64,000 nucleotides of DNA from Albidovulum sediminicola. Its GTDB lineage: Bacteria; Pseudomonadota; Alphaproteobacteria; Rhodobacterales; Rhodobacteraceae. The DNA lies in NCBI RefSeq assembly GCF_025751575.1, contig NZ_JAOWLA010000004.1, positions 124,001 to 188,000 on the forward strand. The letters run 5' to 3'. Numbering within the stretch: position 1 is the stretch's first letter; each line of letters opens with the position of its first letter. The notes beneath the pieces are model-generated. The model saw only the letters and a program-made list of their open reading frames with translations, searched no databases and had not been told where the DNA came from. Positions 7,215 through 16,311 of this stretch are shown in pieces. Position numbers and translations under genes: made by a program.

Positions 7215-8557
7215 CGCCCCGCTTTCGGAAGCCCGCCGTCGGTCAGCCCGTAACCGGCATAGGCCAGTTGCAGCCAGGACCGGCGGAAGGCGGGCAGGGG
7301 AAAGCGGCGCGGAGCCGTGCGCACCAGCGCGGGCAGGTGTGCCGCCTGGCCGGTCATGAGGCGCCCAACCTGCTGGCCGGAATAGGAGGCCGCCGCCACC
7401 CCCGAGCCGTGCCAGCCGAAGGCCGCGTAAAGGCCCTGCGCCCCCGGAACCTCGCCCACGAAGGGGGCGAGGCTGCCGGTCAGGCAGACGAGGCCGGACC
7501 ACGTCTGCTCGGTCTCCGCCCCGGCCCAGGCGGGGAAGAGCGCCTCGAAATGCCTGCGCACATTGGCTTCCATCCCGCGCAGAGCGGCCGTGGTGCCCGA
7601 GGTGCCGCCACGCATCCCGAACAGGAAACGGCCATCGGGCAGGTGGCGGAAGTAGTGCAGCAGCTTGCGCGCGTCGAAGGCCATCCGCGGGTCGGTGTAG
7701 CCCTGATCCTGCCGCTCCGCCTCGGTCAGGGGCCGGGTCACGAGCACGGCGGAGAACGCGGGCAGGGTGCGCCCGCCGATCCAGCGCGGCAGGTCGTCCG
7801 AGGTATAGCCGTTCGTTGCGACGAGGACCCTGCGGGCCGTGACCGTCCCATGAGGTGTCGCCAGCCGCCAGCCGCCATCGGCGGGGGTCATGTCTGTTAC
7901 AGGGCTTTCGCCGCAGATGCGGATGCCTTTGGCGATGGCAAGCCGGGCGAGCCCCTCGACATAGGCCATGGGATCGACGGGGAAGCCCTCCTTCAGCATC
8001 AGGGCGCCGTGAAAGCCGGGTCCCGCCAGCCCGCGCTCCCGCAGCGCCTCGGGCGGGATGACCTCGACGCTTTCGCCGTAGCGGTCCTGAATTTCGCGCG
8101 CCTCCTCGGCGAAGCCCGCCCAGGCGCGGGGCGATTGCGCCAGGATCGCCTCACCCTCAGGGCCCTGCCGCGCCGCCCAGCCGTTCGAGTCGATCAGCTG
8201 CCCGACATGGGCGATCGCGGCGCGCTGAAAGGCGCGGAAGTCGCGCGCCCCGTCACGTCCGACGCGGGCCGTGATCGCGGCGTCCGACAGCTTCGTGCCG
8301 CCATAGCCGCAAAACCCGCCGTTGCGCCCTGAGGCGCCCCAACCCGGCTGCACCGCTTCCAGGACGATCACGCTGGCGCCGGCGCTTGCAGCCTCAAGCG
8401 CCGCGTTCAGCCCGGCGTAGCCCGAGCCGATCACCGCGATATCCGCCTTCGCGGCGCCGTCGAGCGGCGGCAGCACCATGGGCGCAGGATGCGCGGCGCG
8501 CCAATGGCTCTTCGGCCAGGCGGGGTCATAGGCGGGGGCTTGATAAAGGCGGCGCAT
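7211..8557 (-). CDS. FAD-dependent amine oxidoreductase (DAO family, PuuB-like)
   Basis: This 448-residue flavoprotein is related to gamma-glutamylputrescine oxidase and glycine/D-amino acid oxidases. The N-terminal extension (MRRLYQAPAYDPAWPKSHW) is typical of the PuuB/OrdL subgroup. The dinucleotide-binding motif is IAVIGSGYAGLNAALEAA at about residues 40-57. GASGRNGGFCGYG (about 75-87) is the usual second flavin-contact segment. The C-terminal FGWHGSGVAAASYSG is the final FAD-binding loop. It converges with the aminotransferase (4-base overlap) and is divergent from the agmatinase, with 181 bases between the start codons. The predicted role is oxidative deamination of polyamines or their derivatives, feeding the same pathway. 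Confidence 0.88.
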   Translation of the reverse strand: MRRLYQAPAYDPAWPKSHWRAAHPAPMVLPPLDGAAKADIAVIGSGYAGLNAALEAASAGASVIVLEAVQPGWGASGRNGGFCGYGGTKLSDAAITARVGRDGARDFRAFQRAAIAHVGQLIDSNGWAARQGPEGEAILAQSPRAWAGFAEEAREIQDRYGESVEVIPPEALRERGLAGPGFHGALMLKEGFPVDPMAYVEGLARLAIAKGIRICGESPVTDMTPADGGWRLATPHGTVTARRVLVATNGYTSDDLPRWIGGRTLPAFSAVLVTRPLTEAERQDQGYTDPRMAFDARKLLHYFRHLPDGRFLFGMRGGTSGTTAALRGMEANVRRHFEALFPAWAGAETEQTWSGLVCLTGSLAPFVGEVPGAQGLYAAFGWHGSGVAAASYSGQQVGRLMTGQAAHLPALVRTAPRRFPLPAFRRSWLQLAYAGYGLTDGGLPKAGR

Positions 8558-8626
8558 GGGGGCTCCTGCGGTGCGGAATCGGATCGGCCGGGACCGTTCC
8601 CGCCGATACCTATCGCAGAGCGGGTA

Positions 8627-8649
8627 TTTTGATCAAATTAAACTTGACA
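8627..8649 (+). promoter_or_regulatory. Candidate operator (TTTTGATCAAAT) and -35 element upstream of agmatinase
   Basis: The core TTTGATCAAA (8628-8637) repeats the palindrome found at 5747-5758. It is followed within seven bases by a perfect -35 hexamer TTGACA (8644-8649). A good -10 is not obvious. The site lies between the divergent FAD oxidase and agmatinase genes, so one regulator could act on both. Confidence 0.55.
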
Positions 8650-8738
8650 AGCGCCGCCCCCGCTGGCCTTTTCGGACCATCCGGATCCGCGGCGTCTCCG
8701 GCCATGAACGACGACGCGACCTATCCCGAGAGACACTC

Positions 8739-9704
8739 ATGGCACTCGAAGACTCCAAGAATGAGATCGATTCCGCCTTTACCCGTCGGGGCCAGCGCGG
8801 CCTGGCCTATGAAAACGCCTTTGCCGGCGCGACCAGCTTCCTGCGCCGGAGCTACACCAAGGACCTGAGCGGCGTCGACCTCGCCATCACCGGCGTTCCC
8901 TTCGACCAGGCGGTCAGCCACCGGACCGGCACCCGCTTCGGCCCGCGCGCCATCCGCGAGGCGTCGAGCCTTCAGCCCTACGACCCGCCCCACGGTTGGC
9001 CCACCAGCCCGTTGGAGGAGATGAATGTCATCGACTACGGCGATGTCGCCTTCGACTACGCCAATGTGGCCGAATTCCCCGAGACCTTGACCGCCCATAT
9101 CCGCACGATCCTCGCGGCGGGCGCAGGGACGGTGACGCTGGGGGGAGATCACTATATCACCTACCCGATCCTCAAGGCCTATGCGGAAAAGTTCGGCCCC
9201 CTGAGCGTCATCCATTTCGACGCCCATTCCGACCTTTGGCCCGACGACAACCCGGCCCGGATCGACCACGGCACCATGCTCTACAAGGCGGTGAAGGGGG
9301 GCTATGTCGATGCGGCAAGCTCGATCCAGATCGGCATCCGCACCACGACCGAGGACTATCTGGGCGTGAACGTCCTCACCGCGCGCGACGTGCATGAACA
9401 GGGCGTGGCAGCGGCCGTGGCCCGCGCGAAAAAGGTCGTGGGCGACCGGCCGGTCTATCTGACCTTCGACATCGACGCGCTTGACCCCGCCTTCGCGCCC
9501 GGCACCGGCACGCCGGTCTGGGGAGGGCTCGCCTCCTGGCAGACGGCGGCGATGTTGCGCGACCTTGCCGGTATCAACCTCGTCGGCGGCGATATCGTGG
9601 AGGTCTCACCCCCCTACGACACGACCGGCGCCACCGCGATCGCGGGCGCGCACGTTGCCTACGAACTGATCTGCCTCTACCACTGGGCGCGAACCCGCAG
9701 GTGA
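8739..9704 (+). CDS. speB: Agmatinase / ureohydrolase family enzyme, copy 1
   Basis: This 321-residue binuclear manganese ureohydrolase is predicted to split agmatine into putrescine and urea. Metal ligands are visible in GGDHYITYP (His), HFDAHSDLWPD (DAHSD) and TFDIDALDPAFAPGTGTP (DxD). The start ATG 8739 follows GAGAGA at 8728-8733; longer in-frame extensions cover the promoter and are unlikely. The setting (aminotransferase, amine oxidase, common palindrome) suggests an agmatine to putrescine to GABA-aldehyde route. A second, more distant ureohydrolase is encoded at 35683-36660. Guanidinobutyrase or another guanidino substrate cannot be excluded. Confidence 0.88.
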   Translation: MALEDSKNEIDSAFTRRGQRGLAYENAFAGATSFLRRSYTKDLSGVDLAITGVPFDQAVSHRTGTRFGPRAIREASSLQPYDPPHGWPTSPLEEMNVIDYGDVAFDYANVAEFPETLTAHIRTILAAGAGTVTLGGDHYITYPILKAYAEKFGPLSVIHFDAHSDLWPDDNPARIDHGTMLYKAVKGGYVDAASSIQIGIRTTTEDYLGVNVLTARDVHEQGVAAAVARAKKVVGDRPVYLTFDIDALDPAFAPGTGTPVWGGLASWQTAAMLRDLAGINLVGGDIVEVSPPYDTTGATAIAGAHVAYELICLYHWARTRR

Positions 9705-10144
9705 GGGCGGCGCTCCTCCTTGTCGTCGCGCTCCTGGCGGGGGGCATGGCCTATGTGCGCCTTGCCCCCTCCGACCCGGCGCGCTGGCATATTGATCCCG
9801 TCGGTACGGATACCCCTGCCGGGCGCGTCCTTGCCGTTCCCGGGGGCGCCCGCGCCGTGGTCCGTTTCGCAAACACCACGCCGGCAACGCTCCTAGGCCA
9901 ACTCGACGCCATCGCGCTTTCGGCCCCGCGCACCCGGCGCCTTGCCGGCAGCGCGGCGGAGGGGCGGATCACATGGGTGACCCGCTCCGCGCTCTTCGGC
10001 TTTCCCGATTACACGACCGCCGCCGCGCGCGCCGAGGGGGCGGCCACCCGGCTTGATCTCTTCGCGCGCCAGCGCTTCGGCCGCAACGACCTTGGCGTCA
10101 ATGCGGCCCGCCTGCTGGAATGGCTTGCCCGGCTCGCTCCCTGA
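9701..10144 (+). CDS. DUF1499 family protein
   Basis: This 147-residue protein has an N-terminal signal or anchor helix (RAALLLVVALLAGGMAY). The conserved DUF1499 region follows, recognisable by the R-x-A-G-S and T-x-R-S-A-L-F-G-F-P-D-Y segments (about residues 79-105) and a C-terminal R-F-G-x-N-D-L-G-V-N. The family has no established function and is usually exported or membrane attached. Translation starts at a GTG that overlaps the agmatinase TGA, so the two genes are co-transcribed and probably coupled. That link may not be functional. Confidence 0.75.
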   Translation: MRAALLLVVALLAGGMAYVRLAPSDPARWHIDPVGTDTPAGRVLAVPGGARAVVRFANTTPATLLGQLDAIALSAPRTRRLAGSAAEGRITWVTRSALFGFPDYTTAAARAEGAATRLDLFARQRFGRNDLGVNAARLLEWLARLAP

Positions 10145-10160
10145 TCTTCGCCCCGCTATT

Positions 10161-10208
10161 CTTCATTGTGAAAGTACCCCCGGGGGCCCGGGGGCGGGAA
10201 GCCCCCGG
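10161..10208 (-). repeat. Dispersed intergenic repeat copy B, fused to a GC-rich hairpin
   Basis: On the minus strand, 10190-10161 reads CCGGGGGTACTTTCACAATGAAG in two parts: CCGGGGGTACTTT, then CACAATGAAG. This is a diverged copy of the 5639-5667 element. On its right is a perfect 8-base hairpin, CCGGGGGC (10188-10195) with GCCCCCGG (10201-10208). The hairpin may end the agmatinase-DUF1499 transcript before prfA, although no T run follows. Confidence 0.45.
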
Positions 10209-10253
10209 CCGCTCCCCCTTGACCGCCGCCGGGTCTGAGGGCACATCGCTGCC

Positions 10254-11309
10254 ATGGTACCCATGGACAAACTCGATCAGATCGCGCGCCGCTTCGAATT
10301 CCTCGAAGCGAAGCTCGCATCCGGCGCCGCCCCGGCCGAGATCGCGGCACTCAGCCGTGAATATTCGGACCTCAAGCCGGTCGTCGCCGAAATTTCCGCC
10401 TACCGCCAGGCCCTCGCCGATCTGGCGGAGGCCGAGGCCATGCTCTCCGACCCGGAGATGCGCGCGCTGGCGGAGGACGAGATCCCGGCGCTCAAGGCCC
10501 GCATCCCCGAGATGGAGGGGCGCCTGCGCATCGCGCTTCTTCCCCGCGATGCTGCGGACGCGCGCCCTGCGATCCTTGAGATCCGCCCCGGCACCGGCGG
10601 GGAGGAGGCCGCGCTTTTCGCGGGCGATCTGCTCCGGATGTACCAAAAACACGCCGAGGCGCAGGGCTGGCGCTTCGAACTGCTGGAACTGACCCAGACC
10701 GAGCTTGGCGGGGTCAAGGAAGCCATGGCCCGGATCGAGGGCGAGGGCGTATTCGCGCGCCTCAAGTACGAAAGCGGTGTGCACCGGGTCCAGCGTGTCC
10801 CGACGACCGAGGCCGGGGGGCGCATCCACACCTCCGCCGCCACCGTCGCCGTCCTGCCCGAGGCCGAAGAGGTTGAGATCGACATTCCCGCAAACGACAT
10901 CCGCATCGACACGATGCGCGCCTCAGGCGCGGGCGGGCAGCACGTTAACACCACCGACTCGGCGGTGCGCATCACCCATATCCCGACCGGCATCGTCGTG
11001 ACCTCTTCGGAAAAGTCGCAGCACCAGAACCGCGCCAACGCGATGGCCGTCTTGCGCGCTCGGCTTTACGACATCGAGCGCAATCGCGCCGATGCCGCCC
11101 GCGCCGCAGACCGCAAGGCGCAGGTGGGTTCTGGCGACCGGTCCGAACGCATCCGCACCTACAACTTCCCGCAAGGGCGGATGACCGATCACCGGATCAA
11201 CCTGACGCTTTACCGCCTCGACCAGATCATGGAGGGCGACCTGACCGAGGTGATCGACGCGCTCGTTGCCCACGATCAGGCCGCGAAGCTGGCCGAGATG
11301 GAGGCATGA
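10254..11309 (+). CDS. prfA: Peptide chain release factor 1
   Basis: This 351-residue class I release factor recognises UAA and UAG in the ribosomal A site and triggers peptidyl-tRNA hydrolysis. The universally conserved GGQ motif lies in [16 protein letters not shown] (about residues 223-238). The anticodon-like P-x-T tripeptide is in the [16 protein letters not shown] segment. An alternative in-frame ATG at 10263 would remove three residues. Neither start has a strong Shine-Dalgarno; GAGGG at 10237-10241 is the closest. The gene overlaps prmC by ATGA, the usual arrangement that couples the factor to the enzyme methylating its GGQ glutamine. Confidence 0.96.
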   Translation: MVPMDKLDQIARRFEFLEAKLASGAAPAEIAALSREYSDLKPVVAEISAYRQALADLAEAEAMLSDPEMRALAEDEIPALKARIPEMEGRLRIALLPRDAADARPAILEIRPGTGGEEAALFAGDLLRMYQKHAEAQGWRFELLELTQTELGGVKEAMARIEGEGVFARLKYESGVHRVQRVPTTEAGGRIHTSAATVAVLPEAEEVEIDIPANDIRIDTMRASGAGGQHVNTTDSAVRITHIPTGIVVTSSEKSQHQNRANAMAVLRARLYDIERNRADAARAADRKAQVGSGDRSERIRTYNFPQGRMTDHRINLTLYRLDQIMEGDLTEVIDALVAHDQAAKLAEMEA

Positions 11310-12163
11310 CCGGCGCCGAGGCTCTGCGCGCGGCCATCCCCCGCCTGACGGCGGCCGGGGTCGCGGACCCCGCCCGCGATGCCCGGCTGCTGCTGGCCCA
11401 TGCGATGGGCATTCCCCCCGACCGCCTGACGTTGTCCCTGCCAGAGCCCTTGGGCGAAGATGCCGCCGACCGCTACGCCGCTGCCATCGCCCGGCGCATC
11501 GCGCGCCAACCCGTCAGCCAGATCACCGGGCGGCGGCTGTTCTGGGGGCGCAGCTTCCGCGTCACGCGCGACACGCTCGACCCGCGCCCGGAGACCGAGG
11601 CGCTTGTCGCGCTGGCGCTGGAACGTCCCTTCACGAAGATGCTCGACCTTGGCACGGGGACAGGCTGCATCCTCTTGTCCTGCCTCGGCGGCATGCCCTT
11701 CGCCACGGGGGTGGGAACAGACATTTCCCCCGCCGCGCTGGCGGTCGCGGAGGAGAACGCGCAGTCGCTCGACCTCGCGAAACGGGCCCGGTTCGCGCAA
11801 TCGGACTGGTTCTCGAACATTTCTGGCCGCTTCGACCTGATCGTCTCCAACCCGCCCTATATCGCGGCGGCGGAGATGGCGGAGCTTTCGCCCGAGGTGC
11901 GGGACTGGGAACCCCACGGCGCGCTGACGCCTGGCGGTGACGGGCTCGACGCCTATCGCGCGATCGCGCGGGGGACGGGGGCGCGGTTGATGGCCGGCGG
12001 GCGGCTTCTGCTGGAGATCGGGCCGACGCAGGGTGCGGCGGTTGCGGCACTTTTGCGGGCGCAGGGGTTCGATCGGGTTGGGGTGCGGCAGGATCTGGAC
12101 GGGCGCGATCGCGTTGTCCACGCGACAAAGCCCGGCGACCCCGACGACTGCGGTGCCGCCTAG
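11306..12163 (+). CDS. prmC: Release factor glutamine N5-methyltransferase PrmC
   Basis: This 285-residue SAM-dependent methyltransferase modifies the GGQ glutamine of release factors 1 and 2. An N-terminal helical domain (about residues 1-80) contacts the factor. The class I Rossmann domain shows [14 protein letters not shown] (about 112-125) for SAM binding and the catalytic NPPY in [11 protein letters not shown] (about 177-187). The gene overlaps prfA by four bases (ATGA), so the enzyme is translated with its substrate. The length is normal. Confidence 0.95.
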   Translation: MTGAEALRAAIPRLTAAGVADPARDARLLLAHAMGIPPDRLTLSLPEPLGEDAADRYAAAIARRIARQPVSQITGRRLFWGRSFRVTRDTLDPRPETEALVALALERPFTKMLDLGTGTGCILLSCLGGMPFATGVGTDISPAALAVAEENAQSLDLAKRARFAQSDWFSNISGRFDLIVSNPPYIAAAEMAELSPEVRDWEPHGALTPGGDGLDAYRAIARGTGARLMAGGRLLLEIGPTQGAAVAALLRAQGFDRVGVRQDLDGRDRVVHATKPGDPDDCGAA

Positions 12164-12242
12164 GCGGGGTATTCCGAAGGGGGCGCCAGGGCGACATTTT
12201 GCGCTTTTTTCCGCGAGATATGCGCCAATTCGCAGAATCCGC

Positions 12243-12271
12243 TTGTCATGTGTTGCACATCGTGCATACAG
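12243..12271 (+). promoter_or_regulatory. Weak candidate promoter in the 248-base gap before the DUF4167 gene
   Basis: TTGTCA (12243-12248) and CATACA (12265-12270) are 16 bases apart. A small inverted repeat, TGCAC-ATC-GTGCA (12254-12266), lies in the spacer. If this is the promoter, the DUF4167 gene has a leader of about 130 bases. I see no convincing gene in 12164-12411. Confidence 0.3.
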
Positions 12272-12411
12272 GACCCGTGACGACCAGACCTCGGTCCGGC
12301 CGTCGTGTCTCGCCCGACAGTAAGGTGTTGCAGGCCGTGTAGCCATTTTTGGCTCGGGTCGCATGCCGGGTGAGGTCCGAGACTGCCCTCTGGATCAGAC
12401 CACGAAAGCAC

Positions 12412-13077
12412 ATGAGATCTTCCAAATCCCGTTCGCGTTCGAAGTCGAACCGTCAGCGTTCGCTCGGCAATATCATCAACCGGGTCTTCGACAGCTCCGG
12501 CCCCGAAGGCAAGGTGCGCGGAACGCCGCAGCAGATCATCGACAAGTATCTGATGCTGGCGCGTGACGCCCAGCTGTCGAACGATCGGGTGGCCGAGCAG
12601 AACTTCCTCCAGCATGCCGAGCACTACACGCGCATGCTGGGCGAGGCGCAGCGCGAGCTTCAGCGCGAGCAGGAGCAGCGCCAGCAGCAGAGCCAGAACC
12701 AGCAACAGCATCAGGGCGGGGACCGCGGCCAGAACAATGGCCGTGACCGCTATGAGCAGCGTGCTGAGCGTGGCGAGGAAAGCGGCGAGGCGCATGCGCT
12801 CGGCCTGGAGACGGAGGCCGATGAGGGCTCCGGCCTGGTCGAGACGCCCGAGGCGCGCGCTGCCGTGGTGGAGCCGAAGCCCGCAGCGGCCGAGGCGCCC
12901 GAGGCGGCCCCTGCTGCGGACAGCGATCAGCCCGCCGTGAAAGCCGAAGGGCGCAAGGAGCGCAAGCCGAGGGGCGAGGGTGCCCCGCGCGGTCCCCGCC
13001 GTCCGCGTGAAAAGCGCGAACCGAAGGAAGCGGACGCGCCGGCTTCTCCGGAAGAAAACTCCTCCGCCGCCGAGTAA
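12412..13077 (+). CDS. DUF4167 domain protein, basic N-terminus and charged low-complexity tail
   Basis: This 221-residue protein has two parts. The N-terminal ~80 residues are conserved: a Ser/Arg/Lys-rich start (RSSKSRSRSKSNRQRS), then NIINRVFDSSGPEGKVRGT and a helical segment ending in QNFLQHAEHYTRML, which define DUF4167. The rest is low complexity: Gln-rich (QREQEQRQQQSQNQQQ), then Ala/Glu/Pro-rich with Arg/Lys patches. I infer RNA or nucleic-acid binding from composition and conservation; function is not established. ATG 12412 begins the conserved block; the upstream in-frame extension is not conserved in character. In many alphaproteobacteria this gene follows prfA-prmC, as here. A strong terminator follows. 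Confidence 0.8.
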   Translation: MRSSKSRSRSKSNRQRSLGNIINRVFDSSGPEGKVRGTPQQIIDKYLMLARDAQLSNDRVAEQNFLQHAEHYTRMLGEAQRELQREQEQRQQQSQNQQQHQGGDRGQNNGRDRYEQRAERGEESGEAHALGLETEADEGSGLVETPEARAAVVEPKPAAAEAPEAAPAADSDQPAVKAEGRKERKPRGEGAPRGPRRPREKREPKEADAPASPEENSSAAE

Positions 13078-13105
13078 GGCGGTCGGACGGTTGCAAGACA
13101 CATGA

Positions 13106-13128
13106 ACCCCGCCCTAACCCGGCGGGGT
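13106..13128. terminator. Bidirectional terminator between DUF4167 gene and rsmA
   Basis: ACCCCGCC (13106-13113) pairs with GGCGGGGT (13121-13128) around a 7-base loop. T-rich sequence (TTTTGCTTTT) follows on the plus strand. It sits between two convergent genes. Confidence 0.8.
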
Positions 13129-13136
13129 TTTGCTTT

Positions 13137-13979
13137 TCAGCCCGCCTTCACCAGGCGCGCCAGTGCGCAGAAGGACTCCAGCGAGATTTCTTCTGCGCGC
13201 GCGGTGGGCTGGATGCCCGCCGCCAGCAGCAGATCCTCGATTGCCGGGGCCACGCCCTTGAGGCTCGCGCGCAGCATCTTGCGGCGCTGGTTGAAGGCGG
13301 CGGCGACGATGCGCGACAGGGTCGCGGCATCGGCGGGATAGCGCGGCTCGGGTAGGGCTGTCAGGTGCACGACGGCCGAGTGGATCTTGGGCGGGGGCGT
13401 GAAGGCCTCCGGCGGCAGGGTCAGGACGATGCGGGCATCGGTGCGCCACTGGGCGAGGAGCGCAAGCCGCCCATAGGCCTTGGAGCCGGGCTTGGCCACG
13501 ATGCGCTCGGCCACCTCCTTCTGGAACATCAGCGTCAGGCTCGACCAGACCGGCGGCCAGGCGGGCGGCGTCAGCCAGCGCACCAGCAGTTCCGTTCCCA
13601 CGTTGTAGGGCAGGTTCGCGACGATCCGGATCGGGGGCGTCAGATGCGCCAGCGGGTCAATGGCGAGCGCGTCGGCATTCAGAACCTCAAGCCGGCCGGG
13701 GTAGGCGGCGGCGATCTCGGCCAGGGCGGGCAGGCAGCGGTCGTCCTTTTCGACGGCCAGCACGCGGCGGGCGCCCTCGGCCAGAAGGCCGCGGGTCAGG
13801 CCGCCGGGACCGGGCCCGACCTCCAGCACGTCCGACCCCGACAGATCGCCCGCCATCCGTGCGATCTTCGCGGTCAGGTTGAGGTCCAGGAGGAAGTTCT
13901 GCCCCAGGCTCTTGCGCGCCGAAAGTCCGTGGTGCGCGATGACCTCGCGCAAGGGGGGAAGTCCGTCGATTGTCGCCAT
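13137..13979 (-). CDS. rsmA: 16S rRNA dimethyladenosine transferase RsmA (KsgA)
   Basis: This 280-residue enzyme dimethylates two adjacent adenines in the 3' hairpin of 16S rRNA during 30S maturation. SAM-binding motif I is [15 protein letters not shown] (about residues 47-61), after the family hallmark LGQNFLLD (about 25-32). The catalytic motif IV is [11 protein letters not shown] (about 118-128). The C-terminal helical domain contains the usual [13 protein letters not shown]. The start was placed at the ATG whose A overlaps the pdxA TGA (TGATG), giving tight coupling; the longer open frame covers antisense pdxA. It is the last gene of the lptF-to-rsmA operon. Confidence 0.95.
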   Translation of the reverse strand: MATIDGLPPLREVIAHHGLSARKSLGQNFLLDLNLTAKIARMAGDLSGSDVLEVGPGPGGLTRGLLAEGARRVLAVEKDDRCLPALAEIAAAYPGRLEVLNADALAIDPLAHLTPPIRIVANLPYNVGTELLVRWLTPPAWPPVWSSLTLMFQKEVAERIVAKPGSKAYGRLALLAQWRTDARIVLTLPPEAFTPPPKIHSAVVHLTALPEPRYPADAATLSRIVAAAFNQRRKMLRASLKGVAPAIEDLLLAAGIQPTARAEEISLESFCALARLVKAG

Positions 13980-14968
13980 CAGGTCCGCCCCCGCAGCCGC
14001 GCCATGTCCGCCGCCATCCGCAGCGCAGCCACTAGACTCGACGGGTCGGCCAGGCCTTTGCCAGCGATGTCGAAGGCGGTCCCGTGGTCGGGGGAGGTGC
14101 GCACGAAGGGAAGGCCCAGCGTCACGTTCACGCCGCCCGCAAAATCGATCGTCTTGATCGGGATCAGCGCCTGGTCGTGGTACATGCAGACGGCTGCGTC
14201 GTATCCCGCGCGCGCGCCGGCATGGAACATCGTGTCGGCGGGCAGGGGGCCTGAAATCGCCATCCCTTCCGCGCGCAGCCGGTCGAGGACGGGGGTGATC
14301 AGCGCGATCTCCTCCCACCCCATCGCGCCGCCCTCGCCAGCGTGGGGGTTCAGGCCCGCGACGGCGATGCGTGGGGCGGTCAGGCCGAAGCTTTCGATGA
14401 GACCATCCCGCGTCAGGCGGATCGTGGTTTCGAGAAGATCCGCGGTCAGCGCCGCAGGAACCTCGGACAGGGGGATGTGGATCGTGGTCGGGACGACGCG
14501 CAGGCCGGGACAGGCGAGCATCATCACGACCCGCTCGACGCCCGCCAGCGCCGCCAGATACTCCGTATGGCCCGGAAAGGCGAAGCCTGCACCATCCTTC
14601 AAGGCCTTCTTGTTGATCGGCGCGGTCGTGACGGCGGCTGCCTCGCCCCGGCGGACAAGGTCCACCGCGCGCGCGATGACGCCGACCACCTCGGCCGCGT
14701 TTGCCGGGTCGGGGCGACCGGGGATGGCGGGCGCGGGGAAGTCATGGCGCAGGACCGGCAGGCAGTCGCCTGGAACCGAGGTCGCCTCCGCGCCCGCGGC
14801 GATTTCCCGCCAGCGCGTGCCGTCTGGCAGGTGGCGCGGGTCGCCGATCCAGAAAAAGGGCTCATTCGGTCCCAGGATGGCGCGCGCCCGCACGGCGGTT
14901 TCCGGTCCGATTCCGGACGGCTCGCCACAGGTCAGCGCGACGGGAAACGCCGTGCGCGGAGCGGTCAT
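13979..14968 (-). CDS. pdxA: 4-hydroxythreonine-4-phosphate dehydrogenase PdxA
   Basis: This 329-residue NAD-dependent enzyme of DXP-dependent pyridoxal phosphate synthesis converts 4-phosphohydroxy-L-threonine to the precursor used by PdxJ. The N-terminal [11 protein letters not shown] (about 13-23) is the family signature. Metal-binding histidines are seen in [23 protein letters not shown] (two parts, around residues 118-141) and [11 protein letters not shown] (about 267-277). It overlaps surA by four bases upstream and rsmA by one base downstream. The surA-pdxA-rsmA order is the classic proteobacterial arrangement. Confidence 0.95.
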   Translation of the reverse strand: MTAPRTAFPVALTCGEPSGIGPETAVRARAILGPNEPFFWIGDPRHLPDGTRWREIAAGAEATSVPGDCLPVLRHDFPAPAIPGRPDPANAAEVVGVIARAVDLVRRGEAAAVTTAPINKKALKDGAGFAFPGHTEYLAALAGVERVVMMLACPGLRVVPTTIHIPLSEVPAALTADLLETTIRLTRDGLIESFGLTAPRIAVAGLNPHAGEGGAMGWEEIALITPVLDRLRAEGMAISGPLPADTMFHAGARAGYDAAVCMYHDQALIPIKTIDFAGGVNVTLGLPFVRTSPDHGTAFDIAGKGLADPSSLVAALRMAADMARLRGRT

Positions 14969-16263
14969 GGCCGGGTGATGATCGCCGCCGCGCGCAACTC
15001 CGCCATATAGGCGTTCGCCATCGCGCCTAGCCGCTGGTCATTGATCTCGGCCCGCAAGACCTCGTCCGAGGGGCCTTGGGCGAAGCCGAGCTTGTCGTTG
15101 ACCGGCGGGATCTCGCTGCCTTCGTGCGGGGCGGCGGTGACGGGGATTTCGGCGGCACCCGGCGCGGTGAAGGCGTTGCGGTCGCAAAGCATCAGGACGA
15201 CCTGCATCCCCGCCCGGCTGAGCGATGCGTCGATCTCGTTCTCATCCATATTGGCGAGGACGGCGGCGATCTCAGCGGGAACCTGAGGTTGCGGTTTCAC
15301 ATCGCGCAAAAGCTCCGGGCCGGGGTGTTCGCGGGCATATTCGTAAAGTTCCCCGCAGGTCTGGACCTCGGCCTGAAGGCGCGCGATCTCGGCCGCGGCC
15401 TCGGGCGTGCCCGCACCGGGCACGAGATACTGCGCATAGTCGATGGTGACATTGGCGGGCGCGATGTCGCCACCCTGGTCCACAGCGCGCAGGCGCACGA
15501 ACGCAATCGCGTCCGTCAGCGCCACGGGCGGGCTGATCTGGCCGGGCTGCATCTGCATCACGGCGGGGCGCAGCTGAGGCGGCAGGTTGGTGATCGGAAT
15601 CCAGCCGATCTGGCCACCGTTCTCGCGCGAGGGCGCCGCGGAATACTGGCGCGCCGCGGCGGCAAAGGCCGCCTCGCTGGTCAGACTTTCCACCAACTCG
15701 GTTGCAAGGTCGCGCTTTTCAACGAAGGTTGCCGCGGAGGTCGGGATCACGATTTCAGAGATCAGGACCCGTGGCCCCTTGCCGCGCCCCTGCTCGATGG
15801 ACCCCGCCCGGGCCACATCGGCGTCGGTGACGATCACCCGGCCCGCGAAACGCTTGCGCACGACATCGCGCCACAAGAGCCCGGCGTGAACGAAGTCACG
15901 GTAGGTTTCGGGGGCGATGCCGCCCTGGCCGATCGCCTCCAGGAACTGCTCCAGATTCAGGTTCGCGCGGGCGGCGAATTCCTCCATCCCGGCGGTCAGC
16001 TTGTCGGGCGTGACGGAGATCCCCTCGCGCTTGGCGGCCTCAAAGCGCAGCCGGTCCTCGATCAGCCCGCGCTCGGCGTCGGCGACGTGATCGCCGGGCA
16101 CGCGCAGCAGGTCCAGGAACATGATCCGCTGCTCAAGCTCGTAGCCGGTGATGACCCGTCCGTTGACCGTGATGGCGGGGGCGAAATCGCCCTGCGCCTG
16201 CGCCGCGGGCGCAACAAGGGACAGGGCCAAGCCAAGAAGAAGGGGGATCACGCGCATCGTCAC
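14965..16263 (-). CDS. surA: SurA-like periplasmic chaperone / peptidyl-prolyl isomerase
   Basis: This 432-residue exported chaperone for outer-membrane proteins has a signal peptide spanning about residues 1-24 (VIPLLLGLALSLVAPAAQAQG). The SurA N-terminal chaperone domain follows (ITVNGRVITGYELEQR, about 31-46). One recognisable parvulin-type rotamase domain lies at about 165-270, ending in the IGWIPITNLPPQL and GQISPPV segments. The C-terminal portion is less conserved, and a second full parvulin domain is not apparent. An in-frame ATG two codons later is an equally possible start. It lies between lptD and pdxA, consistent with a role in folding LptD and other beta-barrels. Confidence 0.9.
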   Translation of the reverse strand: MTMRVIPLLLGLALSLVAPAAQAQGDFAPAITVNGRVITGYELEQRIMFLDLLRVPGDHVADAERGLIEDRLRFEAAKREGISVTPDKLTAGMEEFAARANLNLEQFLEAIGQGGIAPETYRDFVHAGLLWRDVVRKRFAGRVIVTDADVARAGSIEQGRGKGPRVLISEIVIPTSAATFVEKRDLATELVESLTSEAAFAAAARQYSAAPSRENGGQIGWIPITNLPPQLRPAVMQMQPGQISPPVALTDAIAFVRLRAVDQGGDIAPANVTIDYAQYLVPGAGTPEAAAEIARLQAEVQTCGELYEYAREHPGPELLRDVKPQPQVPAEIAAVLANMDENEIDASLSRAGMQVVLMLCDRNAFTAPGAAEIPVTAAPHEGSEIPPVNDKLGFAQGPSDEVLRAEINDQRLGAMANAYMAELRAAAIITRP

Positions 16264-16311
16264 AGTCCGTCTGCTCTTCTTTTTCGTGTCTTCGGGGCGG
16301 GCGCCCCGGCT

